Part shown: positions 16,967 to 25,816 of the stretch, piece by piece | How positions within the stretch are numbered: the first letter of the stretch is position 1 | Layout: each line of letters begins with the position of its first letter | Assembly (NCBI RefSeq): GCF_020781835.1 | Contig: NZ_JAJGNJ010000002.1 | Location: forward strand, 124,001 to 188,000 | DNA: 64,000 nt | Direction of reading: 5' to 3' | From: Microbacterium testaceum | GTDB taxonomy: Bacteria; Actinomycetota; Actinomycetes; Actinomycetales; Microbacteriaceae | Notes under the pieces: generated by a model | Told to the model about the DNA's origin: nothing | The model's database searches: none | Seen by the model: only the letters and a program-made list of their open reading frames with translations | Made by a program: the position numbers and the translations under genes

Positions 16967-17598
16967 CCGTCTCGTTCGTCCTCATCGTCGTCATGGCGGT
17001 GCTCTTCGCGTGCGGCGTGTACGCGATGCTCGAGCGGAGCCTCACCCGCGTGCTGATCGGCTTCCTCCTGCTGGGGAACGCCGCGAACCTGCTGCTGCTG
17101 ATCGTCATGGGGCAGCCGCGGGTCGCGCCGTTCTACGACGGGCAGACCGACTCCGCCGACATGTCCGACGCGCTGCCGCAGGCCCTCGCGCTGACGGCCA
17201 TCGTGATCACCTTCGGCATCTCGGCGTTCCTGCTGGCCCTCATCTACCGCTCCTGGCAGCTGGGTCAGGCCGACACCGTCATCGACGACGCCGAGGACAT
17301 CGCCATCCGCTCGCGCACGGCGGCAGAACCCGAGGATGCCATCGACGACGAGTCGCGCTCCGACGACGACGACGTCACGACCGACTTCGTCGGGGACGTG
17401 GTCTCCCCGATCCGGGTACTCCAGCAGGGCGACATCTCTCACCTGGTGGATGACGCTCCCGTCGACCGCGTAGCCGTGGGCCGTGGCCGGCCGCAGGGGG
17501 ACACGCGCCGCCCGGAGGGCGAGCCGCGCTCCGCGGACGAGGGCGCGGGCGGCACCGAGCCCGACGCCCGCGACCCCGAGGACGGTGATCGCTCGTGA
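16963..17598 (+). CDS. mrpC: Na+/H+ antiporter subunit C with long acidic tail
   Basis: Subunit homologous to NuoK, overlapping mrpA by 4 bp (GTGA). Residues 1-100 carry three membrane helices with TRVLIGFLLLGNAANLLLL and SDALPQALALTAIVITFGISAFLLAL, both hallmarks of MrpC. The remaining ~110 residues are a hydrophilic, strongly acidic tail (DDAEDIAIRS..., DDESRSDDDDVTTD) absent from the typical ~113-residue MrpC, giving 211 residues in total. The tail should lie in the cytoplasm; its role is unknown. Confidence 0.94.
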   Translation: MTVSFVLIVVMAVLFACGVYAMLERSLTRVLIGFLLLGNAANLLLLIVMGQPRVAPFYDGQTDSADMSDALPQALALTAIVITFGISAFLLALIYRSWQLGQADTVIDDAEDIAIRSRTAAEPEDAIDDESRSDDDDVTTDFVGDVVSPIRVLQQGDISHLVDDAPVDRVAVGRGRPQGDTRRPEGEPRSADEGAGGTEPDARDPEDGDRS

Positions 17599-19151
17599 GC
17601 GCCCTGGTTCCCCTGCTCGTCGGCATCCCGCTCATCGGAGCGGCGATCAACCTCATCTTCGGCCGTCGCAAGAAGACCCAGATCATCGTGTCGGTGGCCG
17701 CCCTGACGACGGTGCTGGTGCTCGGCGCCGTCCTGCTCGTCGCCGTGGACACCGGCGGTCCGATCGCGGTGGCGGTCGCGGGATGGGACATCCCGCTCGG
17801 CATCGTGCTGTACGTCGACGTGCTCGCCGCGCTCCTCGTGGTGGTCACGAGCATCGTGCTGCTGGCCGTCCTGCTGTTCTCCATCGGGCAGGGCGCGGCC
17901 GACAACGACGAGGACACCCCCGTCTCGATCTTCTATCCCGCCTATCTCATCCTGGGCGCGGGCATCTTCAACGCCTTCATCGCCGGCGACCTGTTCAACC
18001 TCTACGTGGGGTTCGAGATCCTGCTCGTCGCCTCCTACGTGCTCATCACGCTCGGGAGCACCGAATCGCGCATCCGTACGGGCGTCGTCTACATCGTCGT
18101 ATCGCTGGTGTCGTCGATCCTGTTCCTCGCGGCCATCGCGATGGTCTACGGCGCCCTCGGCACCGTGAACATGGTGCAGATCAGCGAGCGGATGGCACAG
18201 CTCCCGCAGGACACCCAGACGATCCTGCACCTCATGCTGCTGCTCGCGTTCGCGATCAAGGCGGCGGTCTTCCCGTTGTCGTTCTGGCTCCCGGACTCGT
18301 ACCCGACCGCGCCGGCCCCGGTCACCGCCGTCTTCGCGGGCCTGCTGACCAAGGTCGGCGTCTACGCGATCATCCGCACCGAGACGCAGCTCTTCGTCGA
18401 CAACGACCTGAACTTCCTGCTGATGATGGTGGCTCTGGCGACGATGATCGTCGGCATCCTCGGTGCCGTCGCTCAGGCCGAGCTCAAGCGCATCCTGTCG
18501 TTCACGCTCGTCAGCCACGTCGGATACATGGTGTTCGGCCTGGCGATCAACACCCCGTTGGCGGTGGGCGCGACGATCTACTACATCGTCCACCACATCA
18601 TCGTGCAGACGACCCTGTTCCTCGCCGTCGGCCTCATCGAGCGCCGCGCCGGGAGCACCTCGATCCTGAAGGTGAAGGGCATCATGCGCGCGGCGCCGGT
18701 GCTGGCGGTGCTGTACTTCCTGCCCGCCATCAACCTCGGTGGTCTGCCGCCGTTCTCGGGTTTCATCGGCAAGTACGCCCTGTTCGACGCCGCCGCCCAG
18801 GTGGGCACGCCGGTGATGATGGTGATGATCGTCGGCGGGATCGCGACCTCGATCCTCACCCTCTACGCCCTCATGCGGGCATGGAACCTCTCGTTCTGGC
18901 GCGAGGAGAACGACTCGACCGAGACGCTCGAGCGCATCGCCTACCTCGGCAACGCGCCCGCCGCAGCGATCTCGACCGAGCGGCGCACGATCCCCCGCAT
19001 CATGACGGCCGCGACCGCGGGGATGGTGGTCGTCACCGTCGCGCTGACCGTGTTCGCCGGCCCCCTGCTCGATGTGTGCCTGCGCGCGGGCGAGCGCATC
19101 GCCGAAGGCATCACACTGGTGCAGTTGCAGGACGAGGGAGGGGAGCAGTGA
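17595..19151 (+). CDS. mrpD: Na+/H+ antiporter subunit D
   Basis: NuoM/NuoN-like proton-pumping subunit of 518 residues with about 14 membrane helices. The core is clear: GFEILLVASYVLITLG (conserved Glu), KAAVFPLSFWLPDSYPTAPAPVTAVFAGLLTKVG (conserved Lys and amphipathic helix), and KRILSFTLVSHVGYMVFG. GTG start overlapping mrpC by 4 bp. Member of the Mrp operon; complexes need all subunits for activity in known systems. Confidence 0.96.
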   Translation: MSALVPLLVGIPLIGAAINLIFGRRKKTQIIVSVAALTTVLVLGAVLLVAVDTGGPIAVAVAGWDIPLGIVLYVDVLAALLVVVTSIVLLAVLLFSIGQGAADNDEDTPVSIFYPAYLILGAGIFNAFIAGDLFNLYVGFEILLVASYVLITLGSTESRIRTGVVYIVVSLVSSILFLAAIAMVYGALGTVNMVQISERMAQLPQDTQTILHLMLLLAFAIKAAVFPLSFWLPDSYPTAPAPVTAVFAGLLTKVGVYAIIRTETQLFVDNDLNFLLMMVALATMIVGILGAVAQAELKRILSFTLVSHVGYMVFGLAINTPLAVGATIYYIVHHIIVQTTLFLAVGLIERRAGSTSILKVKGIMRAAPVLAVLYFLPAINLGGLPPFSGFIGKYALFDAAAQVGTPVMMVMIVGGIATSILTLYALMRAWNLSFWREENDSTETLERIAYLGNAPAAAISTERRTIPRIMTAATAGMVVVTVALTVFAGPLLDVCLRAGERIAEGITLVQLQDEGGEQ

Positions 19152-19762
19152 GCCCGTCGCGTCGGTCGCAGGTCCGCTTCTTCCTGCACCAGCTGCCCTT
19201 CTTCGTGATCCTGGTCGCCCTGTGGATGCTGCTGTGGGGCCAGTTCACCTGGCTGGCTTTGATCACGGGACTCGTCGCCGCGGTGTTCGTCACGCGCGTG
19301 TTCCGGCTGCCACCGGTCGACCTGTCCGGACGTCTGAATCTCTGGTACGGCCTCGTCTTCGTCGTGACGTTCCTCGGCGCCGTCGTGCGCGGTTCGCTCG
19401 TCGTGGCCTGGCAGGTGCTGGATTTCCGGCGTCCGCCGGGAGCGGCGATCATCGCCGTCCCCCTGCGCGTGGACGACGACGTCATCATGGCGCACACGGC
19501 GGTCACGGCATCCCTGATCCCCGGCTCCCTCATCGTCGACGTCGACCGCGAGGGACGCACGCTCTTCCTCCACACGATCGGTGTGCGCAGCGACGAGGAT
19601 GCCGAGCACCACCGCCGCGTCGTGCTCGGCTGGGAGGCTCGCATCACGCGGGCCGTCGGCTCGCGCGCCCAGCTCGCCGACCTGCGGCGACGGATCGCCG
19701 AGGCCGACGACCATGCCCACCACGGGGCGGCCTCGCCCCGCGACGGACGGACACCGCTATGA
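19148..19762 (+). CDS. mrpE: Na+/H+ antiporter subunit E
   Basis: Membrane subunit of 204 residues: two or three N-terminal helices (FFVILVALWMLLWGQFTW, LVFVVTFLGAVVRGSLVVAW) followed by a cytoplasmic domain with FRRPPGAAIIAVPLRVDDD and AHTAVTASLIPGSLIVDVD, the signature part of the family. The C-terminus is His/Asp-rich. GTG start overlaps mrpD by 4 bp, and the stop overlaps mrpF, indicating coupled translation. Confidence 0.95.
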   Translation: MSPSRRSQVRFFLHQLPFFVILVALWMLLWGQFTWLALITGLVAAVFVTRVFRLPPVDLSGRLNLWYGLVFVVTFLGAVVRGSLVVAWQVLDFRRPPGAAIIAVPLRVDDDVIMAHTAVTASLIPGSLIVDVDREGRTLFLHTIGVRSDEDAEHHRRVVLGWEARITRAVGSRAQLADLRRRIAEADDHAHHGAASPRDGRTPL

Positions 19763-20025
19763 GCGCCCTCGTCGTCGTCATCCTCGTCGTCTTCGCCGTC
19801 GCCGCGGTGCTGGCGCTCATCCGGCTCGTCATCGGCCCGTCGATCCTCGACCGGGCCGTCGCGGCCGACGTCCTGCTCACCGAGGTGCTCTGCATCCTGG
19901 GCGCCGACATGGCGATCAACCACCACACCCGGTCGCTCCCCGCGATGCTCGTCATCGCCGCGGTCGGCGTCTTCGGTTCGATTGCCGTCGCCCGGTTCGT
20001 CGCGCGGAAGGAGAACCCCCGGTGA
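19759..20025 (+). CDS. mrpF: Na+/H+ antiporter subunit F
   Basis: Small membrane subunit (88 residues, typical) with three helices and the family signature RLVIGPSILDRAVAADVL followed by a conserved Asp/Asn stretch (LGADMAINHHTRS). ATGA overlap with mrpE and GTGA overlap with mrpG. Required for antiport in characterised Mrp complexes. Confidence 0.95.
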   Translation: MSALVVVILVVFAVAAVLALIRLVIGPSILDRAVAADVLLTEVLCILGADMAINHHTRSLPAMLVIAAVGVFGSIAVARFVARKENPR

Positions 20026-20402
20026 CCCTGGAATCCGTGCTCGACGTCGTCGCGCTGGTCCTCGTGCTGATCGGTGCGGTGCTGTGTCTGACCGCCACGA
20101 TCGGCCTGGTGCGCTGGCCAGACGTCCCCTCACGCCTGCACGCCGCCACCAAGCCGCAGGTTCTCGGCGTGCTGCTGATCGTCACCGCCGTGGTGCTGTC
20201 GCTGCGCACGTGGGAGGCGCTGGCCTTCGGCATCCCGATCGTCCTCATCCAGTTCGCGACCGCGCCGCTTGCCGCGCACATGGTGGGGCGTGCCGCGTAC
20301 CGCAACCGCACGATGGACGAGGACGGACTCTACGTCGACGAGCTGCAGCACCGCACCGAGGACGGCGGCTCGATCTCGCTCCCGTCCCGCCCCGAGAACT
20401 GA
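20022..20402 (+). CDS. mrpG: Na+/H+ antiporter subunit G
   Basis: Last gene of the Mrp operon, 126 residues. Three membrane helices with the subunit G signature TATIGLVRWPDVPSRLHAAT, then LGVLLIVTAVV and an Ala-rich third helix. A hydrophilic tail of about 35 residues (MDEDGLYVDELQHRTEDGG) extends beyond the conserved part. GTG start overlapping mrpF by 4 bp. Followed by a symmetric repeat that may terminate transcription. Confidence 0.94.
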   Translation: MTLESVLDVVALVLVLIGAVLCLTATIGLVRWPDVPSRLHAATKPQVLGVLLIVTAVVLSLRTWEALAFGIPIVLIQFATAPLAAHMVGRAAYRNRTMDEDGLYVDELQHRTEDGGSISLPSRPEN

Positions 20403-20471
20403 CGCCTGCAGCGCGGCCGCCCTGCGATGAACGCTCCCTGCACGGGGGCGCGCCGGCGCCGCACCCCACCA

Positions 20472-20540
20472 CGCATAAACGCTCTCCACTCGCATAAACG
20501 CGGTGAGAGAGCGTTTATGCGAGCAGAAAGCGTTTATGCG
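20472..20540. repeat. Mirror-symmetric array of four CGCATAAACG units
   Basis: Two direct copies of CGCATAAACG (20472-20481, 20491-20500), then two inverted copies CGTTTATGCG (20512-20521, 20531-20540). Both pairs have 19-bp spacing and the whole array is symmetric about 20506. The inner side extends to a perfect 15-bp arm (20472-20486 with 20507-20521). It lies between the convergent mrpG and DHA2 exporter genes, so it can act as a bidirectional terminator. The exact 19-bp period is unusual for one. Confidence 0.75.
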
Positions 20541-20564
20541 TGCGGGGGCGACCCCGTGTCGGCG

Positions 20565-22574
20565 TCAGCCGAGCGCGATCGGCTCCGCGTGGCGCTGTGC
20601 GTCGGCGGACTCCTGCAGTGCCGACTTGGCGCGCAGCGGCGGCGTGCGGAAGAACAGCGTCAGCACGAAGGCGATCAGGGCGACGCCCATCCCCACCCAG
20701 TAGACGCTGGTGCTCGACTCGTTGAACGACACCAGCAGCGGCTTGGTCAGACGCGGGTCGGCACCGTTGAGGAACGACGTGTCATCCATGGTGCTGTCGT
20801 CGAACGACGACTCCGAGGACCCCGACATCCCCTCGATCACCTGGGGAACGGCCTCGTCGACGAACGCCCTGCGCTCCGCGGCATCCGAGAAGTCGAGCGT
20901 CACGGTGCCGTCGGCGGCGACGCGCGCCACGGGCAGCTGCTGCTGGATGGCGGCGCCGGCCTGCGCGATGGCCTGCTCCTGCGCGGCTTCGGTGGCCTGC
21001 TGCTGGGCCGCGGCGGGAAGGGTGCCGGCGGCGACCTGTTGTGCCACGGCGTCGGCGGCGGCGGTCTTGGCCTGCTCCACGCCGTCCTGTGCGCCGCTCA
21101 GCGCGCCGTCGGTCAGCTCTTCGACGAACGGGTCGTAGACCTTCGCCATGATGCCCGCGTTGGCGGGGGCGCTCGCGACGGTCGGGTCGAGGGCGGCGTC
21201 GAGGGCGTCGGTGAGAGTGCCTTGATCGCGGAAGTTGGTCTGCAGGTTCAGCGGGACGAGCGTGAACAGCAGCGACAGCAGCACGGCGGTGCCGAGCGTC
21301 CCGCCGATCTGGCGGAAGAAGGTGGATGCCGAGGTGGCCACGCCGATGTCTCGCGGGCCGACGGAGTTCTGCGAGGCGATCGTGAGGGTCTGCATCAGCT
21401 GACCGAGACCGAGACCGATCAGGAGCATCGCGCCGGCGATCATCCAGTACGACGTGTCGTACCGGATGAAGGTCAGCGTGAAGAAGCCGAGCGCCATGAA
21501 GGCCGTACCGATGGTCGGGAAGATGCGGTAGTGCCCGGTGCGGGAGATGATCTGGCCGCTCACGATCGAGGAGATCATGAGGCCCAGGATCATCGGCAGC
21601 AGCTGGAATCCGCTCTCGGTCGGGCTGGAGCCGAGCACGAGCTGCAGGTACAGCGGCAGCGTCAGCATCGCGCCGAACATGGCGAAGCCGACGAACACGC
21701 CGATGACGGTGGCCATCGAGAAGGTCGAGGACCGGAAGAGCTTCAGCGGGATGAGAGCGTCGTCCTTCATGCCGCGCTCGACCAGGACGAAGGCCAGGAT
21801 GCCGAGCCCGCCGACGACGTAGCAGGCGATCGAGATCGGCGAGGTCCAGCCCCACTCGCGGCCCTGCTCGGCCACGAGAAGAAGCGGCACGAGGGCGATG
21901 ATGACCGTCGCCGCACCGAACCAGTCGATGCGCACGGAGCCGTGCGGGTGGCGCGGGATGTGCAGGAACCGCACCACGATCGCCAGGGCGGCGAGGCCGA
22001 TCGGCACGTTGATCAGGAACACCCAGCGCCATCCCGCGATGAAGAGGATCTCGTTCGCGCCGGCGAAGAGGCCGCCGACGAGCGGGCCGACGACCGACGA
22101 GATGCCGAAGACGGCGAGGAAGTAGCCCTGGTACTTGGCGCGCTCGCGGGGCGCGAGGATGTCGCCCATGATCGCGAGCGGCATCGACATCAGGCCACCC
22201 GCGCCGAGCCCCTGGATGGCGCGGAACGCCGAGAGCTCGATCATCGACGTCGAGAAGCTCGCGGCGACCGACCCGAGGATGAAGATCGCGATCGCGATGA
22301 TGAACAGCGGGCGGCGGCCGAAGATGTCGGAGAGCTTGCCGTAGATCGGCGTCGCGATCGTCGAGACGATCAGGTAGGCGGTCGTCACCCAGGCCTGCTG
22401 GCTGAGGCCGTTGAGGTCGTCACCGATCGTTCGGATGGCGGTTCCGACGACGGTCTGGTCGAGCGCGGACAGGAACATTCCCGCCATGAGCCCGAAGATG
22501 ACGAACAGGATCTGTCGGTGGGTCATCACCGGGGTGCTTCGAGTGGTCGGGGTCGACACGGCGGCAGTGGTCAC
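20565..22574 (-). CDS. MFS drug exporter, DHA2 (EmrB/QacA) family, with large extracellular loop
   Basis: Proton-driven drug exporter of 669 residues with 14 membrane helices. Motifs: LDQTVVGTAIRTIGDDL (motif D1), GKLSDIFGRRPLF (motif A), AIQGLGAGGLMSM and GYFLAVFGISSVVGPLVGG (motif C). Between the last two helices lies a loop of about 170 residues, Ala/Gln-rich and predicted helical (AVAQQVAAGTLPAAAQQQATEAAQEQA), a feature of some actinobacterial exporters. Substrate unknown. The promoter region carries an inverted repeat over a TTGACA box, suggesting control by a MarR- or TetR-type repressor; no such gene is adjacent. Confidence 0.9.
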   Translation of the reverse strand: MTTAAVSTPTTRSTPVMTHRQILFVIFGLMAGMFLSALDQTVVGTAIRTIGDDLNGLSQQAWVTTAYLIVSTIATPIYGKLSDIFGRRPLFIIAIAIFILGSVAASFSTSMIELSAFRAIQGLGAGGLMSMPLAIMGDILAPRERAKYQGYFLAVFGISSVVGPLVGGLFAGANEILFIAGWRWVFLINVPIGLAALAIVVRFLHIPRHPHGSVRIDWFGAATVIIALVPLLLVAEQGREWGWTSPISIACYVVGGLGILAFVLVERGMKDDALIPLKLFRSSTFSMATVIGVFVGFAMFGAMLTLPLYLQLVLGSSPTESGFQLLPMILGLMISSIVSGQIISRTGHYRIFPTIGTAFMALGFFTLTFIRYDTSYWMIAGAMLLIGLGLGQLMQTLTIASQNSVGPRDIGVATSASTFFRQIGGTLGTAVLLSLLFTLVPLNLQTNFRDQGTLTDALDAALDPTVASAPANAGIMAKVYDPFVEELTDGALSGAQDGVEQAKTAAADAVAQQVAAGTLPAAAQQQATEAAQEQAIAQAGAAIQQQLPVARVAADGTVTLDFSDAAERRAFVDEAVPQVIEGMSGSSESSFDDSTMDDTSFLNGADPRLTKPLLVSFNESSTSVYWVGMGVALIAFVLTLFFRTPPLRAKSALQESADAQRHAEPIALG

Positions 22575-22663
22575 GTTTCCTCATCAAGGCGAGAAGGGCC
22601 GGAAGGGGCTGCGCGGGAGCGCGCGGCTGGGAGCGGGCGGGCGGATGCCCGGCACCGAAAAAG

Positions 22664-22679
22664 GTTGTCTTTTGTCAAC
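22664..22679 (-). promoter_or_regulatory. -35 box inside an inverted repeat, promoter/operator of the DHA2 exporter
   Basis: On the minus strand the site reads GTTGACAAAAGACAAC: arms GTTG/CAAC with one internal mismatch, and TTGACA inside it. It is in an AT-rich patch about 90 bp upstream of the exporter start, as expected for a repressor site covering the promoter. The repressor is not identifiable. Confidence 0.45.
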
Positions 22680-22718
22680 TATAGGGGTGTTGATCCCCGC
22701 TCGCGCGCCGCGCGACTC

Positions 22719-23261
22719 TCAGATGTCGGCGTCGGCGGAGTCGTGCTCCGCCTGGGGGGATGCCTCGCCCTCGGACGGCTTCGGCGTGTGGGGGCGCGCC
22801 TCGAGCTCGCCGCGCTCGCGTTCCTCCCGCCGACCCTCGGCGAGGGCGGCGAGTCGGTTCAGGCACTCGTGGTTGCGCAGGGTCAGCAGCGGGCGCCACA
22901 GGATGCCGGGAAGCACCGCGGGCAGCCCCGAGACGGGCTCCTCCGAGATCGTCACGGCGATCCCGTCACCGTGCGGACGCACGTCGAACCGGATGACCCC
23001 GCGACCGAGAGGTCCGGCCTTGGGGCGCAGCCGGACGAGACGCGGAGGATCCCACTCCACCATCTCGGTCGTGTCGTGCACCATCACGGGCCACACTCCG
23101 AGCGAGTGGTGGATCAGCGCGCCCTCCTGCGGCCACTCCGGGTCCACGTCGCGCATCCGTGCCGCACCGACGACCCACACCGGGTACAGCCACCCGTCCG
23201 AGAGCACGGCGAACAGGTCGTCGGGCGTGCAGCGCATCAGGCGGGTGTTGCGGGCGGCCAT
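22719..23261 (-). CDS. SRPBCC (START-like) family protein
   Basis: Protein of 180 residues with a ligand-binding START-like fold: opening strand MAARNTRLMRCTPDDLFAVLSDGWLYPVWV (the typical 'polyketide cyclase' beginning in which a vessel-like cavity is formed), central WDPPRLVRLRPKAGPLGRGVIRFDVRP and a long C-terminal helix with LLTLRNHECLNRLAALAEG. After residue 145 the sequence is hydrophilic and probably disordered. No catalytic residues are predicted. Its gene stands alone between the exporter promoter and the YhgE operon. Confidence 0.75.
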   Translation of the reverse strand: MAARNTRLMRCTPDDLFAVLSDGWLYPVWVVGAARMRDVDPEWPQEGALIHHSLGVWPVMVHDTTEMVEWDPPRLVRLRPKAGPLGRGVIRFDVRPHGDGIAVTISEEPVSGLPAVLPGILWRPLLTLRNHECLNRLAALAEGRREERERGELEARPHTPKPSEGEASPQAEHDSADADI

Positions 23262-23309
23262 GGCATCCCCTCGGGTCGTCGTGAACCGACCCTACGACGC
23301 GGCGCCGCG

Positions 23310-25205
23310 TCAGCCGATCAGGCTCGGCTGCAGGTCGCGGAGCGTGCGGTGATGCGTCATGCGCGTGACGCCGATCGCGGCGAGCACGACGCCGCCCGCG
23401 AGCCACGCGCCCAGCACCAGCAGATCGGGGCCGACGCGGCCGAGGTCTCCTCCGTACATGACCTGGCGCATGGCATCTACGACGTATCCCATCGGCAGCA
23501 CGTGGTGCAGCGCGGCCAGCGGTGCGGGCAGCGTCTGCCACGGGAACGTCCCTCCCGCCGTGACCAACTGCAGCACCATCAGCACGAGCCCCAGGAACTG
23601 CCCGACCGATCCGAGCCACACGTTGAGCGCCAGCACGATCGCCGCGTACGTCGCCGAGGCGAACAGCAGGATGCCGAGCGCGGCCAGCGGGTTGGCGAAC
23701 GAGAACTGCAGGGCGACGGCGAGCACGGTGAACAGCCCGACCATCTGGACGGCGCCGAGCCCGGCAGGGGTGAGCCAGCCCGCGAGGGTGACGCGGACGG
23801 GGGAGCGCAGGGCCGTCACGGCGCGCTTGGACACCGGCTTCACGATGAGGAACAGGGCGTAGATGCCGATCCAGCCCGCGAGCGCGGCGAAGAAGGGCGC
23901 GAGCCCCGCGCCGTAGTTCTGCGCCTTGGTGACCGAGCTCGACCCGACGTTCACCGGATCGGAGATCGTGTCGGCCTGGGCCTGCCGCGTCTGATCGTCG
24001 GAGTCGGGGATCTGATCCACACCCGACGCGAGGCCGTCGCGCAGAGTCGTGGCGCCCTCTGAGAGCTGCCCGATTCCGCTGTCGAGCCGGCCCGCTCCGT
24101 CGCGCACCTGCGCGGCGCCCGAGGCGGCGGTGGCCGCGCCCTCGGCGAGGGTCGCGGCTCCGTCCGCGGCCGTGGAGGCTCCGGATGCCACGGCGGCGCT
24201 GCCCTCGGCCACCTGACGCGCTCCGTCGTCGAGCGTGTCGATCTGTGCGACGGTGTCCTGCACGCGGGTGTTCGCGGCCTCGAGGCGCTCGCCCACCGGG
24301 TCGAGGCGCGACAGGATCCGATCGATCTGCTCCGGCGTGAGCCCGGCGTCGGCGAGGGCCTTCGCGATGTCGGCGCGCGCTTGCGGCAGTTGGGCGGCGG
24401 CGTCCCCGGCGATCGTGCCCACCTGCCGGGCCGCCGCGTCGATGCGGTCGACGCCGCCGGCGACCTGTTCGGCGCCGTCGGCGACGCGCGCCGAGCCATC
24501 GCGCAACTCGGCCGTGCCGTCGCGCAGCTGCGCGGCACCGCCCGAGAGCTGAGCAGTGCCGTCGGCGAGCTGCGTCGACCCGTCGACCAGCTGCGCCGAG
24601 CCCGACTTCGCCGTGCCGAGGCCGTCCACGAGCTGCGTCGCCCCGCTCGTGGCATCCACGAGGTTCACGCGGACGGTGTGCAGCGCGTCGAGCAGGGTGA
24701 GCCCCGCCTCGTCGACGACCTTCTGCGCCACCGAGGCCTGGATGCGCGCGACAGCCTGCGAGCCGATGGTGGACGCGAGGTAGTTGTTGGCGTCGTTGGT
24801 GCGCAGCTCGATCGAGGCCTGCCGCGGGGAGTCGCTCGAGAGCGAGGCGACGGCGTCGCTGAAGTCGGCGGGCACCGTCACGACGAAGTCGAAGTCGCCG
24901 CGCTCGAGGCCGGTCGCGGCCTGATCGTCATCGACGCGGTGCCACTCGAACGTGTCGCCGTCCAGCAGCTGGTCGGCGGCTTCGTCGCCGAGGTTGCGCT
25001 GCGCGCCGTTGATCTCGGCGCCCGTGTCGTCGACCACGAGCGCGACGGGGACGTGGGAGAGGTTGCCGTACGGATCCTGGTTCGCCCACAGGTACAGGCC
25101 GCCGTAGAGGATCGGCACGGCCAGGAGCGCGACGAGCGCGAGGACCGACATGCGGGTGGAAGTGAGGCGGCGCAGTTCTGCCGCGATCATCTGCGGGATC
25201 TTCAC
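23310..25205 (-). CDS. YhgE/Pip-type ABC-2 family membrane protein
   Basis: Membrane protein of about 631 residues. One N-terminal helix (SVLALVALLAVPILYGGLYLWA) is followed by YGNLSHVPVALVVDDTGA, the YhgE/Pip signature. A long extracytoplasmic section with heptad-like repeats follows (QLVDGSTQLADGTAQLSGGAAQLRDG and onwards, residues ~220-400), and five or six C-terminal membrane helices form an ABC-2-like export domain. Related proteins are phage-infection/ESX-like surface factors of uncertain transport role. GTG 25205 overlaps the preceding gene by 4 bp. Last gene of the TetR - ABC-like - YhgE operon. Confidence 0.85.
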   Translation of the reverse strand: MKIPQMIAAELRRLTSTRMSVLALVALLAVPILYGGLYLWANQDPYGNLSHVPVALVVDDTGAEINGAQRNLGDEAADQLLDGDTFEWHRVDDDQAATGLERGDFDFVVTVPADFSDAVASLSSDSPRQASIELRTNDANNYLASTIGSQAVARIQASVAQKVVDEAGLTLLDALHTVRVNLVDATSGATQLVDGLGTAKSGSAQLVDGSTQLADGTAQLSGGAAQLRDGTAELRDGSARVADGAEQVAGGVDRIDAAARQVGTIAGDAAAQLPQARADIAKALADAGLTPEQIDRILSRLDPVGERLEAANTRVQDTVAQIDTLDDGARQVAEGSAAVASGASTAADGAATLAEGAATAASGAAQVRDGAGRLDSGIGQLSEGATTLRDGLASGVDQIPDSDDQTRQAQADTISDPVNVGSSSVTKAQNYGAGLAPFFAALAGWIGIYALFLIVKPVSKRAVTALRSPVRVTLAGWLTPAGLGAVQMVGLFTVLAVALQFSFANPLAALGILLFASATYAAIVLALNVWLGSVGQFLGLVLMVLQLVTAGGTFPWQTLPAPLAALHHVLPMGYVVDAMRQVMYGGDLGRVGPDLLVLGAWLAGGVVLAAIGVTRMTHHRTLRDLQPSLIG

Positions 25206-25816
25206 CGGGCGTCCTCCCGTTCGGTGGGGACCGCGGAGAGAGCCGTGCGCGAGGCCCGTCCCGCGATGACGAGCACCGCGTAGCCCCGCTCGGCGAACTC
25301 CTCGGCCGTCCGCCACCAGGCCGTGGGCTCGCCGCCGTGCCGGTCGGGCGCGACGAGCACGAGGCCCTCGACGCCCGGGCGGAGCGCGGCGAGCTCGAGC
25401 AACAGGCGGATCCGCTGCGCCGCCTCGACGTTTCCGATGGGGAGGGATGCCAGCGATGCGAGCCCGAGGCGTTCGAGCCAGCGTTGCGCGGCGAACGGCG
25501 TGGGCGCGTGCCCGGCGAACATGAGCTCCTCGGCGACCACACCCGCGACCGTGACGTTCGGCTCCGGCTCCGAGACGATCGGGGCGTCGACGAGGGCGAC
25601 GCGGCGTCGGATCGCGCCGGCGTCCGTACGTCCGTCGATCGTGACCGATCCGCCGTCGATCTTCATGCGGCCCGAGGCGATGAGACCCAGCACCGTGGGG
25701 CGCTGCTCGGTCTCGGCCACGGCGAGGGTCGCCCGCCCGGTTTCGTACGAGGTGGAGGTCTCGGGCAGGGCGCGCTGCGCACGTCTCTTCGCGACCGCGT
25801 CGAGGACGATCCTCAT
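25202..25816 (-). CDS. Degenerate ABC-transporter ATPase-like protein
   Basis: Protein of 204 residues aligning along its length with an ABC ATPase but lacking the catalytic motifs. Where a Walker A loop (GxxGxGKST) should stand the sequence reads ETEQRPTVLGLIASGRMKIDGGSVTIDGR, so the preceding and following conserved strands are kept while the P-loop Lys is gone. The signature position reads GNVEAAQRIRLLLELAALRPG, and Walker B is LVLVAPDRHGG, without the Asp-Glu pair. It probably cannot hydrolyse ATP and may act as a structural partner of the YhgE protein. ATGA overlaps on both sides tie it to the TetR and YhgE genes. Confidence 0.7.
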   Translation of the reverse strand: MRIVLDAVAKRRAQRALPETSTSYETGRATLAVAETEQRPTVLGLIASGRMKIDGGSVTIDGRTDAGAIRRRVALVDAPIVSEPEPNVTVAGVVAEELMFAGHAPTPFAAQRWLERLGLASLASLPIGNVEAAQRIRLLLELAALRPGVEGLVLVAPDRHGGEPTAWWRTAEEFAERGYAVLVIAGRASRTALSAVPTEREDAR

